Positions 18,418-28,592 of a DNA stretch of 64,000 nt are shown piece by piece (within the stretch, counting starts at the first letter, position 1; the number at the start of each line of letters is the position of its first letter). The stretch spans positions 310,001-374,000 of the forward strand of contig JAIVFI010000037.1 of NCBI GenBank assembly GCA_025558095.1, read 5' to 3'. Origin of the DNA: Hyaloraphidium curvatum (Eukaryota; Monoblepharomycota; Hyaloraphidiomycetes; Hyaloraphidiales; Hyaloraphidiaceae). Made by a program: the position numbers and the translations under genes. The notes below the pieces were generated by a model. It ran no database searches and had not been told where the DNA came from. It saw only the letters and a program-made list of their open reading frames with translations.

Positions 18418-21400
18418 ATGGGTACGCCGCAGGAGCTGAAGACATGGATTTCCGACAAGCTCCAGAGCCTGTTCGGACTCTCGGATCGGACGATGGTCGA
18501 TTACGTCCAAACTATTGCCTCCAAGGCGAAGTCTGCCGATGCCGTGCTCCAGAAGCTCGTGGAAGCGGACATTTCCGACGCGCCGGCAACTGCAGCCTTT
18601 GCTCGGGAGCTGCATAGCCGGATCTCGCGGGCCCAGTCCTCGCATAGCACATCGGCTGTCGCGGAACTGGCCCGGAAGGAGGGCGAGGCCAAGAAGCGGA
18701 AGCGGGAGCTCCGGGAGGAGATACAGCGGACCAAAGCCTACTCGCTCCTCACCGGAGACGACGTCGACGACGCTGCGACGGAGTCGAGTAGCCGGAAGGG
18801 ACGGTCGGCCGAAAACGGCCGGGAAGGCCGTGAGGCTAAGTCCAGCAAGGATCGGGAACCGAGGACGAAGCGGCTGCGGAAGCGAGAATCCGAGTCGGAA
18901 GACGAAGGTGGCGAACCCGGAAGCCACGTCGTTCGAACCCGGGTACCTTCGGTTCCGGAGCCAAAAGAGGAGGCCGGGGACGAGGATGCGCTCGACGAGT
19001 TCGAGAGGGCGGAGCGGGAGCGCGAGCGGGACCTTAAGGAGAGGGACGAATTTGCCGAGAGGCTGCGGCTGAAGGATGAGGAAAAGACGAAGAAGGTGAG
19101 GGTGGATCCATCGTTTCGGCGGCCGTCTGTTGTTGACCGTGGTGCGGCGGTGCAGCTCGTGGAGGACCGATCAACGGCGGGCGAAAGCGAGGCATTGAAG
19201 CGTCGCCGTATTGCGGATGATCGGGAGCGGCGCTTGGAGGCTCTGCCGCAGCTTCGGGAGGTCTCCCGGCAGGAGTATCTGAAGAAGCGCGAGGAGCAAC
19301 GACTCCTGCTTGCCGAGCAGGAGCTCGAGGACGAGCTTTTCCTCTTCAAGGACGAAGAGCTGACGAAGAAGGAGCGCAAAGAGCGCGACTACAAGCGGCA
19401 GGTCCTTCAGCTCGCCAAGGAGCGGATGTCGATAAACGATCATGTGGACGGCTACCAAATGCCGGAGGACTACATCACCGAAAAGGGCAAGCTCGACAAG
19501 AAGAAGCAAGAGCAGCTCCTTTACGGGCGGTACCGGGAGGAGGAAGGTCCACCTGTGAACGAACAGCAGCAGTGGGAGGCGGAGCAGATCAAGAAGAGTA
19601 CCTTGTCGGTGGGGGCAAAGGGCAGGAAGCGGACCGATGAGGACTACGAGTTCCTTTTCGACGAGGAGCAACAAATGCAGTTCGTGCTCGAAAATACGCT
19701 GCAGGGAAAGCAAGAGGAAGGCTCTGCGGTCCTTGTGGATGAGGCACAGAAGCAAGGTGGGCGTGAAAGATGCGTGCCCGCTCGCTTCTCTCACACTCAG
19801 GTCGAATCAGCAATGACCATCCAGGAAGTTCGAAAGTCGCTGCCGGTTTATCCGTTCCGGGAGCAGCTGCTGAGCGCAGTCGAGCAGTTTCAGGTTCTCA
19901 TCATCGTCGGGGAAACGGGGTCGGGGAAAACGACGCAGATCCCGCAGTACCTTTTCGAAGCCGGGTACTGCAAGGACGGGAAGAAGATTGGCTGCACGCA
20001 GCCGCGCCGAGTGGCCGCAATGTCGGTGGCGGCTCGTGTGGCCGAGGAGGTCGGGACGAAGCTCGGATACCAGGTCGGCTATTCGATTCGGTTCGAGGAC
20101 TGCACCTCGGACAAGACGGTCCTGAAGTACATGACGGACGGGATGCTTCTCAGAGAGTTCCTCACGGAGCCTGATCTGGCGAGCTACTCTGTCCTGATGA
20201 TTGACGAAGCGCACGAGCGGACATTGCATACCGACATCCTTTTTGGCCTCGTGAAGGACATTGCGCGGTTCCGTCCGGACCTGAAGCTCCTCATCTCTTC
20301 GGCAACCATGGACGCGCAGAAGTTCTCGGAGTACTTTGACGATGCGCCGATCTTCAACATCCCCGGCCGTCGCTACCCGGTCGACATCTACTACACGAAG
20401 GCCCCCGAAGCCAACTACCTGGCAGCGGCCATCACCACCATCATGCAGATACACGTGACGCAAGACAAGGGCGATATTCTGCTGTTCCTCACGGGCCAGG
20501 ACGAGATCGATTCGGCGGTGGAGACGTTGGGGTCCATTACGCGATCGCTGGGTTCGAAGATCAAGGAGATGATCCTCTGCCCCATCTACTCCACGCTGCC
20601 CCCGGAGCTGCAATCGAAGATCTTCGAGCCCACACCCGAGGGTGCTCGGAAGGTCGTGCTGGCCACCAACATTGCCGAGACGAGCATCACAATCGACGGC
20701 ATCGTCTACGTCATCGACCCCGGCTTTGTGAAGCAGAAGTCGTACAATCCCCGGACCGGCATGGAGAGCCTGATTGTGGTTCCGTGCTCCCGAGCATCGG
20801 CGAACCAGCGCGCCGGACGCGCCGGTCGTGTCGGACCGGGCAAGTGCTTCCGCCTCTACACAGCATGGGCATATCAGAACGAGCTGGAGGAGAACACCAT
20901 TCCGGAGATTCAGCGGACGAACCTTGGGAATGTCGTTTTGTTGCTGAAGTCGTTGGGCATCAACGATCTCATCAACTTTGACTTCATGGATCCGCCGCCG
21001 CCGGAGACGCTCATACAGGCGCTGGGGCAGCTCTATGCTCTCGGGGCCTTGAACGATCGCGGGGAGCTGACGAAGCTGGGACGCCGGATGGCCGAGTTCC
21101 CGCTGGACCCGATGCTGAGCAAAACCCTGATTGCCTCGGAGAAGTACGGATGCAGCGAAGAGATCGTGTCCATCGTGGGCATGCTGTCCGTGCAGAACGC
21201 CATCTTCTATCGTCCCAAGGACAAGGCCATCCACGCCGACAAGGCGCGGAAGAACTTTTTCCGCCCTGGAGGCGATCACTTGGGCCTGCTCGCCGTGTGG
21301 AACGCCTGGGTGGAAACGAACTACTCCATTCAGTGGTGCTACGAGAACTTCATCCAGCACAGGTCGATGAAGAGGGCGCGGGACGTTCGTGACCAGCTGG

Positions 21401-21846
21401 TCGGGTTGATGGAGCGGGTGGAGATCAAGCTGATGCCCATGGAGGACCCGGGCAACACCGTGCCGATACGTAAGACCGTGGCTTCCGGGTTCTTTTACCA
21501 GTGGGTTACTTGTTTGGCCTTGGTGGCGACCTGGGCTCACGTTCCGTCCTCCTTGCGTCCTCCTTGCAGTGCTTCGAGACTCCAGCGGAGCGGAGATTCG
21601 TACCGGACGGTGAAGCACAACCAGACGGTCTACATCCATCCCACCAGCTCACTCTTCATGGAAAAGCCGAAATGGGTCGTTTACTTTGAACTCGTACTCA
21701 CCTCCAAGGAGTACATGCGGCAGTGCATCGAGATCCAGCCCGAATGGCTTGCGGAAGTCGCACCGCACTTCTTCAAGAACGAAGATTTACGCGACGACAG
21801 TTCAAAAAAGCTACCCAAGGCAAATGGAAGGCAGTCCAATCTGTAA
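18418..21846 (+). CDS. DHX16: DEAH-box pre-mRNA splicing helicase DHX16 (Prp2 type)
   Basis: This ATPase activates the spliceosome before the first catalytic step. The start [20 protein letters not shown] matches the DHX16 N terminus. A long Arg/Glu/Lys-rich region follows (residues about 75-450). The helicase core has Walker [10 protein letters not shown] (about 498), the DEAH box (about 595), SAT (about 626), TNIAETS, and NQRAGRAGR (about 795), then the winged-helix, ratchet and OB regions. A 69-nt intron at 21501-21569 restores [17 protein letters not shown]. It is a multiple of three and stop-free, so unspliced RNA also reads through. Spliced length is about 1,119 aa, near the human protein. 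An upstream in-frame extension to 18211 has no homology and was not used. The gene converges on RRN3 with 70 bp between stops. Confidence 0.95.
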   Translation: MGTPQELKTWISDKLQSLFGLSDRTMVDYVQTIASKAKSADAVLQKLVEADISDAPATAAFARELHSRISRAQSSHSTSAVAELARKEGEAKKRKRELREEIQRTKAYSLLTGDDVDDAATESSSRKGRSAENGREGREAKSSKDREPRTKRLRKRESESEDEGGEPGSHVVRTRVPSVPEPKEEAGDEDALDEFERAERERERDLKERDEFAERLRLKDEEKTKKVRVDPSFRRPSVVDRGAAVQLVEDRSTAGESEALKRRRIADDRERRLEALPQLREVSRQEYLKKREEQRLLLAEQELEDELFLFKDEELTKKERKERDYKRQVLQLAKERMSINDHVDGYQMPEDYITEKGKLDKKKQEQLLYGRYREEEGPPVNEQQQWEAEQIKKSTLSVGAKGRKRTDEDYEFLFDEEQQMQFVLENTLQGKQEEGSAVLVDEAQKQGGRERCVPARFSHTQVESAMTIQEVRKSLPVYPFREQLLSAVEQFQVLIIVGETGSGKTTQIPQYLFEAGYCKDGKKIGCTQPRRVAAMSVAARVAEEVGTKLGYQVGYSIRFEDCTSDKTVLKYMTDGMLLREFLTEPDLASYSVLMIDEAHERTLHTDILFGLVKDIARFRPDLKLLISSATMDAQKFSEYFDDAPIFNIPGRRYPVDIYYTKAPEANYLAAAITTIMQIHVTQDKGDILLFLTGQDEIDSAVETLGSITRSLGSKIKEMILCPIYSTLPPELQSKIFEPTPEGARKVVLATNIAETSITIDGIVYVIDPGFVKQKSYNPRTGMESLIVVPCSRASANQRAGRAGRVGPGKCFRLYTAWAYQNELEENTIPEIQRTNLGNVVLLLKSLGINDLINFDFMDPPPPETLIQALGQLYALGALNDRGELTKLGRRMAEFPLDPMLSKTLIASEKYGCSEEIVSIVGMLSVQNAIFYRPKDKAIHADKARKNFFRPGGDHLGLLAVWNAWVETNYSIQWCYENFIQHRSMKRARDVRDQLVGLMERVEIKLMPMEDPGNTVPIRKTVASGFFYQWVTCLALVATWAHVPSSLRPPCSASRLQRSGDSYRTVKHNQTVYIHPTSSLFMEKPKWVVYFELVLTSKEYMRQCIEIQPEWLAEVAPHFFKNEDLRDDSSKKLPKANGRQSNL

Positions 21847-21916
21847 GCGGGCTCGGGGCGGGACCGGAGGGCTCCTCATCATATCTGTGTCATTCAATCA
21901 TCTGTGTGTAACTCAA

Positions 21917-23880
21917 TCACAGCGAAACGCTCATCGAAACGGACAGCAGTTTGCCCAGATCGTCATCCTCCGACGAGTCGGATTCCGGCCGAAACCCGAT
22001 CGCGGAGGCATGTCCCGCGGCCTCCGACCCGTCTTGCCACTCCAGATACAGGTCTTCGACGTACGAACCCGACTTCGGGAGCTGGTAGGGATCGAAAGGG
22101 AAGAACCCGTTCAAAATCGCCCAGTACGAAATGTCCGTTTCCGCGACCAGCGAACCGCTGGAGTCGGCCATGATCGCATCCGGCCAGTGAAGCGGACCCG
22201 ATACCTTTGCGTCGCGGCGGTCGATCATGGAGTTGACGTAGTGCAACTCCAGCCGATGGACGGTGGATGCAAATTCGTGCGCAACACCGGAGCTCACGAC
22301 CTGAAGAGGGGTCAGAACACCAGGCAAATGGAGCTGCAGACCAGCACACCTTGAGGGGTTTGAATCGCGAGTTCAGGATGCCGGGAATGGCGTGAAGCTC
22401 GGGCGGCCAATGGACTCTGGCTGCTCCGTCCCCCTCCGTCCTCATCAGCTCCCTCCAGCGAAAGACAAAGACGTAAAGGACGGCCTGCACCACGGCGTAG
22501 AAGACGCCGTACTTCCGGTGGTCCGGCGAGACTGCAGAGCTCTCGAATTTGCGGACGTAGCTCGCCGCCCACTCCGCCATGACGCCGAGGCACTCCTTCA
22601 CGCGATCCATGGACAGGTACTTTGCCCTGGCCACAAAACTCCCAGCATAGCCGGCGGCCGACATTCGGTTCAGGGCCGGGAGAGATGGATCCGTGATGCG
22701 CTCGATCAGGAGCGTCAGAAAATCGTCCGAAAACTCCTCCGAGAAGGATGAGGTGTAGAAGATGAGGAACTGAACGTGGCGGCTCCGTACGCTGCGGCTG
22801 ATTGTCCGATCGAAGATGTTGAGCAGCACGCTGTGCAGTTCCTTGGCACGCCGCACGGCGGCCTTGTCCGGTTTCGATTTGAGGTTCCGGAACGTGGCCG
22901 ACAGGTAGTCGAAAACGATGACCATGAGCGCGTCAAGCTTCAGCGCCATTTCGCTCTGGTCCACAGTGTCATTCGCGGTCCCTTCCGTGTCGCTGTCAAG
23001 CTCATCGTCGGCGGGGTCCTCTTCCGCGTCACTGTCCATCACCGCCTCCCCCGCGTCCATATCAAAGACCAAGGTATCCGTCTGGGGCTCCGTAGGGGTC
23101 ACGGCCTCGACTTCATCCTTCTGAACATGGACCTGTTGCGGGCATGAGCGCGGCGCGACGCGAAAGCGAAACGGAGAGCCTACATCGATCTGCAGGATCC
23201 GGTCGACGATGAGTGACAGGAGCTGTTTCTCGAAGTTGGGTGCGTAGTCCAGGACCTTGATGGCATGTCGGAGGTAGTGTATGTGGCAGTTGAGTGGCGC
23301 GCGAGGGTGCGGAAAGTGCTCCGCCAGCAGCGAGGCCACGAACGAGGGTGCCGTCGGCACCAGCTCCAAGACACGCTTCAGGAGGTGGTGTAGCCGCCGA
23401 TCCGTCTGGCTCCCCGGCGTCCACTGCTGCTCGCCTGTTCGACCAAGGTCGGTCAACGACGGCGAGCCAGAGGCTGACCAAGAACGAGGACCGACCGGAA
23501 CCAAAGGCCTTGATCACCATCCTCGCCACAGCCTGGCCGTAGAACGCCTGCGCGCTGACGAGACTCTCCAGAAACTGCTGGTATAGGGCCGCAAACTCCT
23601 CGTCCTGGCCGGTCCAATCGATGGAGAGCCAGAACTCGACGACCTCGTGGAAAGTCTTGTCCAGCAGCGACACCACCTCGGCAAACGCCCTCAGCCACGA
23701 CAGCAGCGAAGCCAGCTGCCCCGCCGTCTCGCGCAGCTCGTCCAGCATGGCCGCATAGCCGTTGCGGTCGCCCTGCGGCCGGTGAGCGCGGGCGGGTTTT
23801 TTCTGCGGCGAACGCACCCGCGCCAGGTCCCGCAGCGCCTTCTTCAGGAAGCCGAGCGTCGCGACCTCGACGTCGCCCAT
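21917..23880 (-). CDS. RRN3: RNA polymerase I initiation factor RRN3 (TIF-IA)
   Basis: RRN3 binds RNA polymerase I and recruits it to rDNA promoters in the nucleolus. Diagnostic segments are HLLKRVLELVPTAPSF, RHVQFLIFYTSSF, YAGSFVARAKYLSM, FYAVVQAVLYVFVFRW and ILNGFFPFDPYQL. An acidic stretch (DSDAEEDPADDELDSDTEG) sits mid-protein, where the family carries its acidic loop. At least three introns are needed; one joins LQID to VHVQKDE with a 51-nt GT-AG intron. The junction between SLWLAVVD and QTDRRLHHLL near 23450-23480 is not resolved and may be a very short intron. Start MGDVEV at 23880 is preferred; an in-frame Met at 23930 would add 17 residues. Its promoter is shared with the V-ATPase gene. 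Confidence 0.9.
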
Positions 23881-24023
23881 CGCGCGCGGCGCAGGCCGCA
23901 GCGTCGCCGGCGCGCCCCGCCGCGACTGCATCGCAGAGAGGGACGCGGGAAAAGATCTCTTGGTGGCCAGCCGTACTCGTTCGATCACTTCTAGCCCGAC
24001 CAGACAACCCACACACTCGCGCG

Positions 24024-24654
24024 ATGTCGGTGAAGGACCGCTCGCTGATTGCGCTTATCGGCGATGAGGTAGCTTTCCGCCGCCAGCTGCGCCCAGCGGG
24101 TGGCGGCCGCGTGGAGGAGCTCTGAACCGCAATGTGCCCCGCCGACGCCACAGGACACCGTCACCGGCCTGCTGCTCGCCGGTGTCGGCAACGTCGACAA
24201 CAAGACGAAGCCCAACTTTCTAATCGTCGATGGGAGTACGTGGTCCCATCGGCACCGGTCCGGCGTGGACGCCAATCGCGAGCCGAACCCGCAGAGACCC
24301 CCGTCAGCAAGATTGAGGAGACCTTCAACGAGTTTACGCGGAGACGGGACATCGCCATCATTCTTATAAACCAGCACGTGAGGCCGAGCTTTTGGGGCGC
24401 CGCGTGCGCGCGTCGAGGGACACCGTGGCTCATGGGTTGGGGCTGGCCGAACAGGTGGCGGAGGAGGTTCGGCAGGTCATCGACGACCACCATGCGGCGT
24501 TTCCGACGGTCCTGGAGATTCCGTCCAAGGACCACCCGTACGACCCGTCGAAAGGTTGGGCTCGGGAGTCGAGTGCCGTCGTCGAGCTGTCTGACCACGG
24601 ACCGTTCCAGATTCCGTACTGAAGAGGGTACAGCGGTTGTTTGGTGACGCCTGA
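24024..24654 (+). CDS. VMA7: V-type proton ATPase subunit F
   Basis: Subunit F belongs to the central stalk of the V1 sector and acts on vacuolar and endosomal membranes. Five exons, 24024-24068, 24154-24235, 24295-24377, 24455-24554 and 24611-24654, splice to exactly 118 codons (117 aa), the normal family length. Family landmarks are [36 protein letters not shown] and [17 protein letters not shown], ending [12 protein letters not shown]. The introns are 85, 59, 77 and 56 nt, all GT-AG. It converges on MGM1 with 135 bp between stops and starts about 140 bp from RRN3. Confidence 0.95.
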
Positions 24655-24789
24655 GCGCTTGGTCTGGACATTTTTTCGGCATTTGCATGGATTATTGAGA
24701 TCGAATAGAAACATCGCGAGAAACTATTGCAGGTCCCAGAGCCGGCGCCATCGGTCAGAGCCGGCGCCATCGGTGAAAGCGGGTAGTGT

Positions 24790-27620
24790 TCAATTCCGGC
24801 GGTGCCGCAGTTCCTGCTGCCTGCGCTGCAGGTATCCAAGCTGGAGGAGAGGAGGACTCGAGCGTCAGCGATTTGGCCATCGGAGGGCCACCGGAAGGTA
24901 AAACCAACCTTCTCCATGACCAAGTTCAGCTTCTCCTTCCGGTCCTGGAGATCCAAATGTCTCCGCACGGTCACGTTCTGCCGCGCGAAATCGCTGATTT
25001 GGTTCCGACTCATGTCGTAGTAGAGCCGGTTGTCGACCTCGCGCGGCCACTGGAAGAAGAACTCGTTCAGGAGCTCCACTTGGAGGAACATGACAGCCGA
25101 CGTCGTCAGCTTCTCCGTGAGGGCGGCGAGGAACACCTCGGGGCAGCAGGTCTTGTTGTCGACCACGCGGCACTGCCGGCTCCGGATGACGGAGATGCGT
25201 GACCGCAGGGCCAGTATCTGCTGCCGGAGATCCCGCGCCTCCTTCGCCTTTTCCAGCAGCTTCGGGTTCAGCCGCGGGCCGTCCTCCAAGGATGGGACAG
25301 CGGGTTGCGCAGGGGGCGGCGCTTCCTTGCCGGATTTCGCGGCCGCGGCCGCCGCCGCCGCTGCCAGCCGCTTGGCCTCGGCCGCCTTGGCCTCGGCCAG
25401 CTGGGCGGCCTTTTCAATGTTCTCGACGTGGCGAATTGCCATGCGGAGCTTGCGCCGTCCGACCTGAGCCTTGATAGTCTGCAGAGCCTTCTCCTTGACC
25501 TGTAGCTGGCTCTCCACAAGCTCGACGGCCTTTTTCTGCCCGTCCGCCCAGTCCTGGACCGAGATGTCGACCTCCGTCTTGAAGGGCTTGATTGCGTTCT
25601 CCACCTGATCCACCGTCGTCGAGAAGCGGTCGCGGATGAGTTCCGTCGTGAGCGCCGTGATCTTCTCGCGTGCCTCGGGGTGGTGGACGAAAGGCTCGTT
25701 CTCGAGCATCGACTGCACCTCCTTGGAGAGCGTGTCCACAATCCGCTGGGCGCAGATGCGACCGATTCCGCTCTTCGTGAGCACGGAAGAGCTCAGGTTC
25801 AGCTTGGGAGCCCAGTGGGCGTCGGAGAGGCACGTGCTCGAGAACGTCTCGAACGCGGGGTCGTTGTAGTAGACCGTTCGGCAGGCCTCCATGAGGCGGT
25901 CCTGGAGAACCTTGCGGACCTCTTCACGGACCTGCGGCTTCCCGAACTTGGCAGCAAAGTTCTTGAAGCGCTGCTTGAGCTGGTCGATGGTCTCGGCAAC
26001 GTACGACTCCGCAGAGATCCTCCGGTCGTTGTACTGAACCTTGAACTGGTAGTTGGTCTCCTCGACTTCGCGCTCGACCGCGTCGACGACGCCGTAGAGC
26101 GACCGGCCCATGTGGTCCTCGAGGACGTCCATGAGGCGCTTGCGCAGCGCAGCGACGCCGACGTGGATGTCCCGGGCGCTGTAGATCGGGAACGACCGGA
26201 AAAAGTCGTCGTTGGGCGTTATGGCGGTCGAGCTCGCCGCGGCGGCACCTCCGCGCCGGGACTCCCTCCCGCTTGGTTTTGGCTTGCACACCACGCCGAC
26301 GTAGCCGAGCTCCAACGGATAGTCCGTGGTCCGGAGGATGCCAACGCCGTAATTGGGGTCCACCAGGTCCATCTTGGTGATCACGCCGATAGTGCGTAGC
26401 CCCAGCGGGTCCACCTTGCGACTGGCCCGGAGAGCTTCCGAGTTGGCGAGATCCACATCCGCCGCGGACACCGCCAGGACGATGTTGTTCTCCGAGATGT
26501 ACTTGTCGCAGAGCTCCTGGATCTTCTGCTTCAGCAGCGGAGGCTGGTTCTTGTTCGTGATTTGAATGTAGCCGGGCAGGTCCACCATGGTCAGGTCCGG
26601 CACGTTGGGCGAGTAGATCCTGAGCTCGATGGGTTTGTCCGACACGCACTCCGACTCCGGAACGGCAAGATTGAGATCCGACAAGGTCCTCTGGACCTTG
26701 GTGAAATCCGAGACCTTGCCGAGACCCAGCTGGGGAAACTCGGCGTATTCGGCGTTCGAGTCGGGGGTGTAGATGAGCGTCAGCTCAATGGGACGCCGTG
26801 TGACCATGTTAGTCCCTCTGGAGCACCGATGTCAGAAACGTCAAACAATAAGGCAGTCGGCACGCACTTGGGGAGGAACTCCTGGCCGACGATCGACTCG
26901 AGCACCGAGCTCTTCCCAGAGCTCTGGGAGCCCACGACCACGATGCTGGGCAGGTGCAGAGCATCGTCGTGGTCGATGGTCTTGAGGATGTTCCGGACCT
27001 CGATGAGCTTCCGCGTCAGCACCATGAACTCGTCGTCGCTGCGCCGGCCGCCGCCTTGGCCGCGGGAACCGCGGCCTCCGCGCACGTCCTCGTCCTCGTC
27101 GGCATCCCCGCCTCTACGGTCGTCATCGTCGCGTTCCGCAAGCGAAGACGCGGCAAGAGCTGCTGCTGCGGCGGCGCCCGCGCCCTCGGGCTCGTTGTCC
27201 GGACGGCCCTTCCTGGAGCGCTCCTCCTCCTTGTCCTTGTCCTTCGACTTGTCGTCCTTGTCGTCGGAGGAGAACATCTTGCCCAGGGAATCGGCGGCGT
27301 TCGACATCCACTCGAACACCGGGTTGTTGGCGACCTCTGCGCGGGGTCGGTGACACGCAAGCGCGGAAGCGCGATCCGGACGCACCGCTGACTTTCTGGC
27401 CGATGTACGCGGCGGCCCCGGCGCCCATCGCGCCGATCGCCATGGGAATGCGGATCAGCGAGCCGGCGGCGGCGTACGTCGTGAGCTGGCGGCTCCGCGC
27501 GGGGCGCACGAACACCGGCGGCGGCACGCGCGCCGCGGCCTCGCCGGCGCGCACGCCGCCGCCGCGCAGGGCATGGAGGCCCTGCGACGCGGCGAGCCGC
27601 AGGAACAACGTCCCCCTCAT
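24790..27620 (-). CDS. MGM1: Mitochondrial dynamin-like GTPase, Mgm1/OPA1 type
   Basis: This GTPase drives inner-membrane fusion and cristae shape. Four exons, 27620-27386, 27336-26868, 26817-24909 and 24840-24790, give 888 codons (887 aa) with introns of 49, 50 and 68 nt. The N terminus is an Arg/Ala-rich mitochondrial presequence, then a hydrophobic Gly/Ala segment (residues about 55-75) that would anchor it. After a charged low-complexity region come the GTPase motifs: [22 protein letters not shown] (across an exon junction), DLPGYIQ and TKMD. The stalk and C-terminal end ([20 protein letters not shown]) match Mgm1. A poly-Ala/Pro insert, nine Ala then [15 protein letters not shown], interrupts the late stalk region. 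Confidence 0.9.
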
Positions 27621-27686
27621 CGCGGGGTCATTGGACTGTCCTGCGGACGTAACGGTGACGATCGCTACTTCGATCACTGAACAGCA

Positions 27687-28541
27687 ATGCCCGCCCCTCC
27701 CGCCGCGTCGAGCACGCGTCTGCTGGTGCAGAATGCAGAGTACGCGGATAGCCTGGTTCGCGAGGTGCCCTCCTGCGCGCTCCCCTTGCTGGTGCCCGGG
27801 GTGACGCGTGTTCGCGTCCAGTACCTTCTGTTCCGCGGTTGCCCCCTGACCCTGCGGAGTTTCGATGCCGAGACGCGGAGAGCCCAGGGCGGGCTGCAGG
27901 TCGACGAGCTGGTGTCGACCCTCCTGGGATTCGTCACTTCGTCGGACCTGCCCGGCTTGCTGTCGTTCTGGAGCTACCTCGACAACCGCTACTTTGCCAG
28001 GATGGAGAGCCAATGTGTGTTTGCGGCAGTATTGGTCGATGTGGTTTGCTGATGGCCCTTGGCCAGACATGGGCACGATCCGGAAGCTGGAGTTGTGCCT
28101 CCTCCGATTCTACGTAGTGACCACGATCAAATCCGGTCGGCGGGATAAGCTGCTCGAGTTCTTCGAGGTCATGGGCCCGGACATATCGCATTCGGACAGC
28201 TGGGAGTCTTGGTAAGTCAACGGCGTGCCCGTGGAGCCCCAGGACTTGACGGCTTTCGCAGGTTTGGTGAGTCACGGAAATCATCTTTCCCGAAGCGTTG
28301 CCGGAGCTGACCGTATCCTAGCGATACCGTTCGTGAAGAAGCCAGACATTGATCCCGTCTTTGAGGTCTTGTGAGTGGTGTTGCGACTCGGCTGGTCTTT
28401 CCTCACCATGATCGGCGCAGTTTCTCCAAAGCTTGGGCAGAGAACTTCACCCTCAGTTTGCATAACTTCCTGGAGGCAGCCTTGGCAAACCTCCCTCTCC
28501 CGACGATCCTCTCCTTCCTGTCGGATGCCGACAAGAGGTGA
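27687..28541 (+). CDS. WDR91-like N-terminal domain protein (no WD40 repeats)
   Basis: Five exons (27687-28014, 28067-28211, 28262-28266, 28322-28370, 28421-28541) give 216 codons (215 aa). The protein matches the N-terminal helical region of WDR91: VQYLLFRG, LPGLLSFWSYLDNRYF, LELCLLRFYVVTTIKSGRRD, WESWFAIPF, and FSKAWAENFTLSLHNFLEAAL. Animal WDR91 continues into a WD40 propeller and acts in endosome maturation with WDR81, but here TGA follows SDADKR. The stop overlaps a sequence resembling a splice donor (AGGTGAGC), yet the next 51 bp lead straight into PUS7. The exon at 28262-28266 is only 5 nt and supplies the WFA codons. Function of this short form is unknown. Confidence 0.82.
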
Positions 28542-28592
28542 GCAGGCCGCCAGGGCGCGCCGGCGCCTCGCGCTGAGATGTAAACAAACACA

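Noticed and set aside
19757-19800. Possible 44-nt intron in DHX16
   Set aside because: GT and AG are present, but removal shifts the frame and the region is poorly conserved; the frame reads through without a stop.
19807-21639. 610-codon open frame on the minus strand
   Set aside because: Antisense to the conserved DHX16 helicase core; a shadow caused by GC-rich codons.
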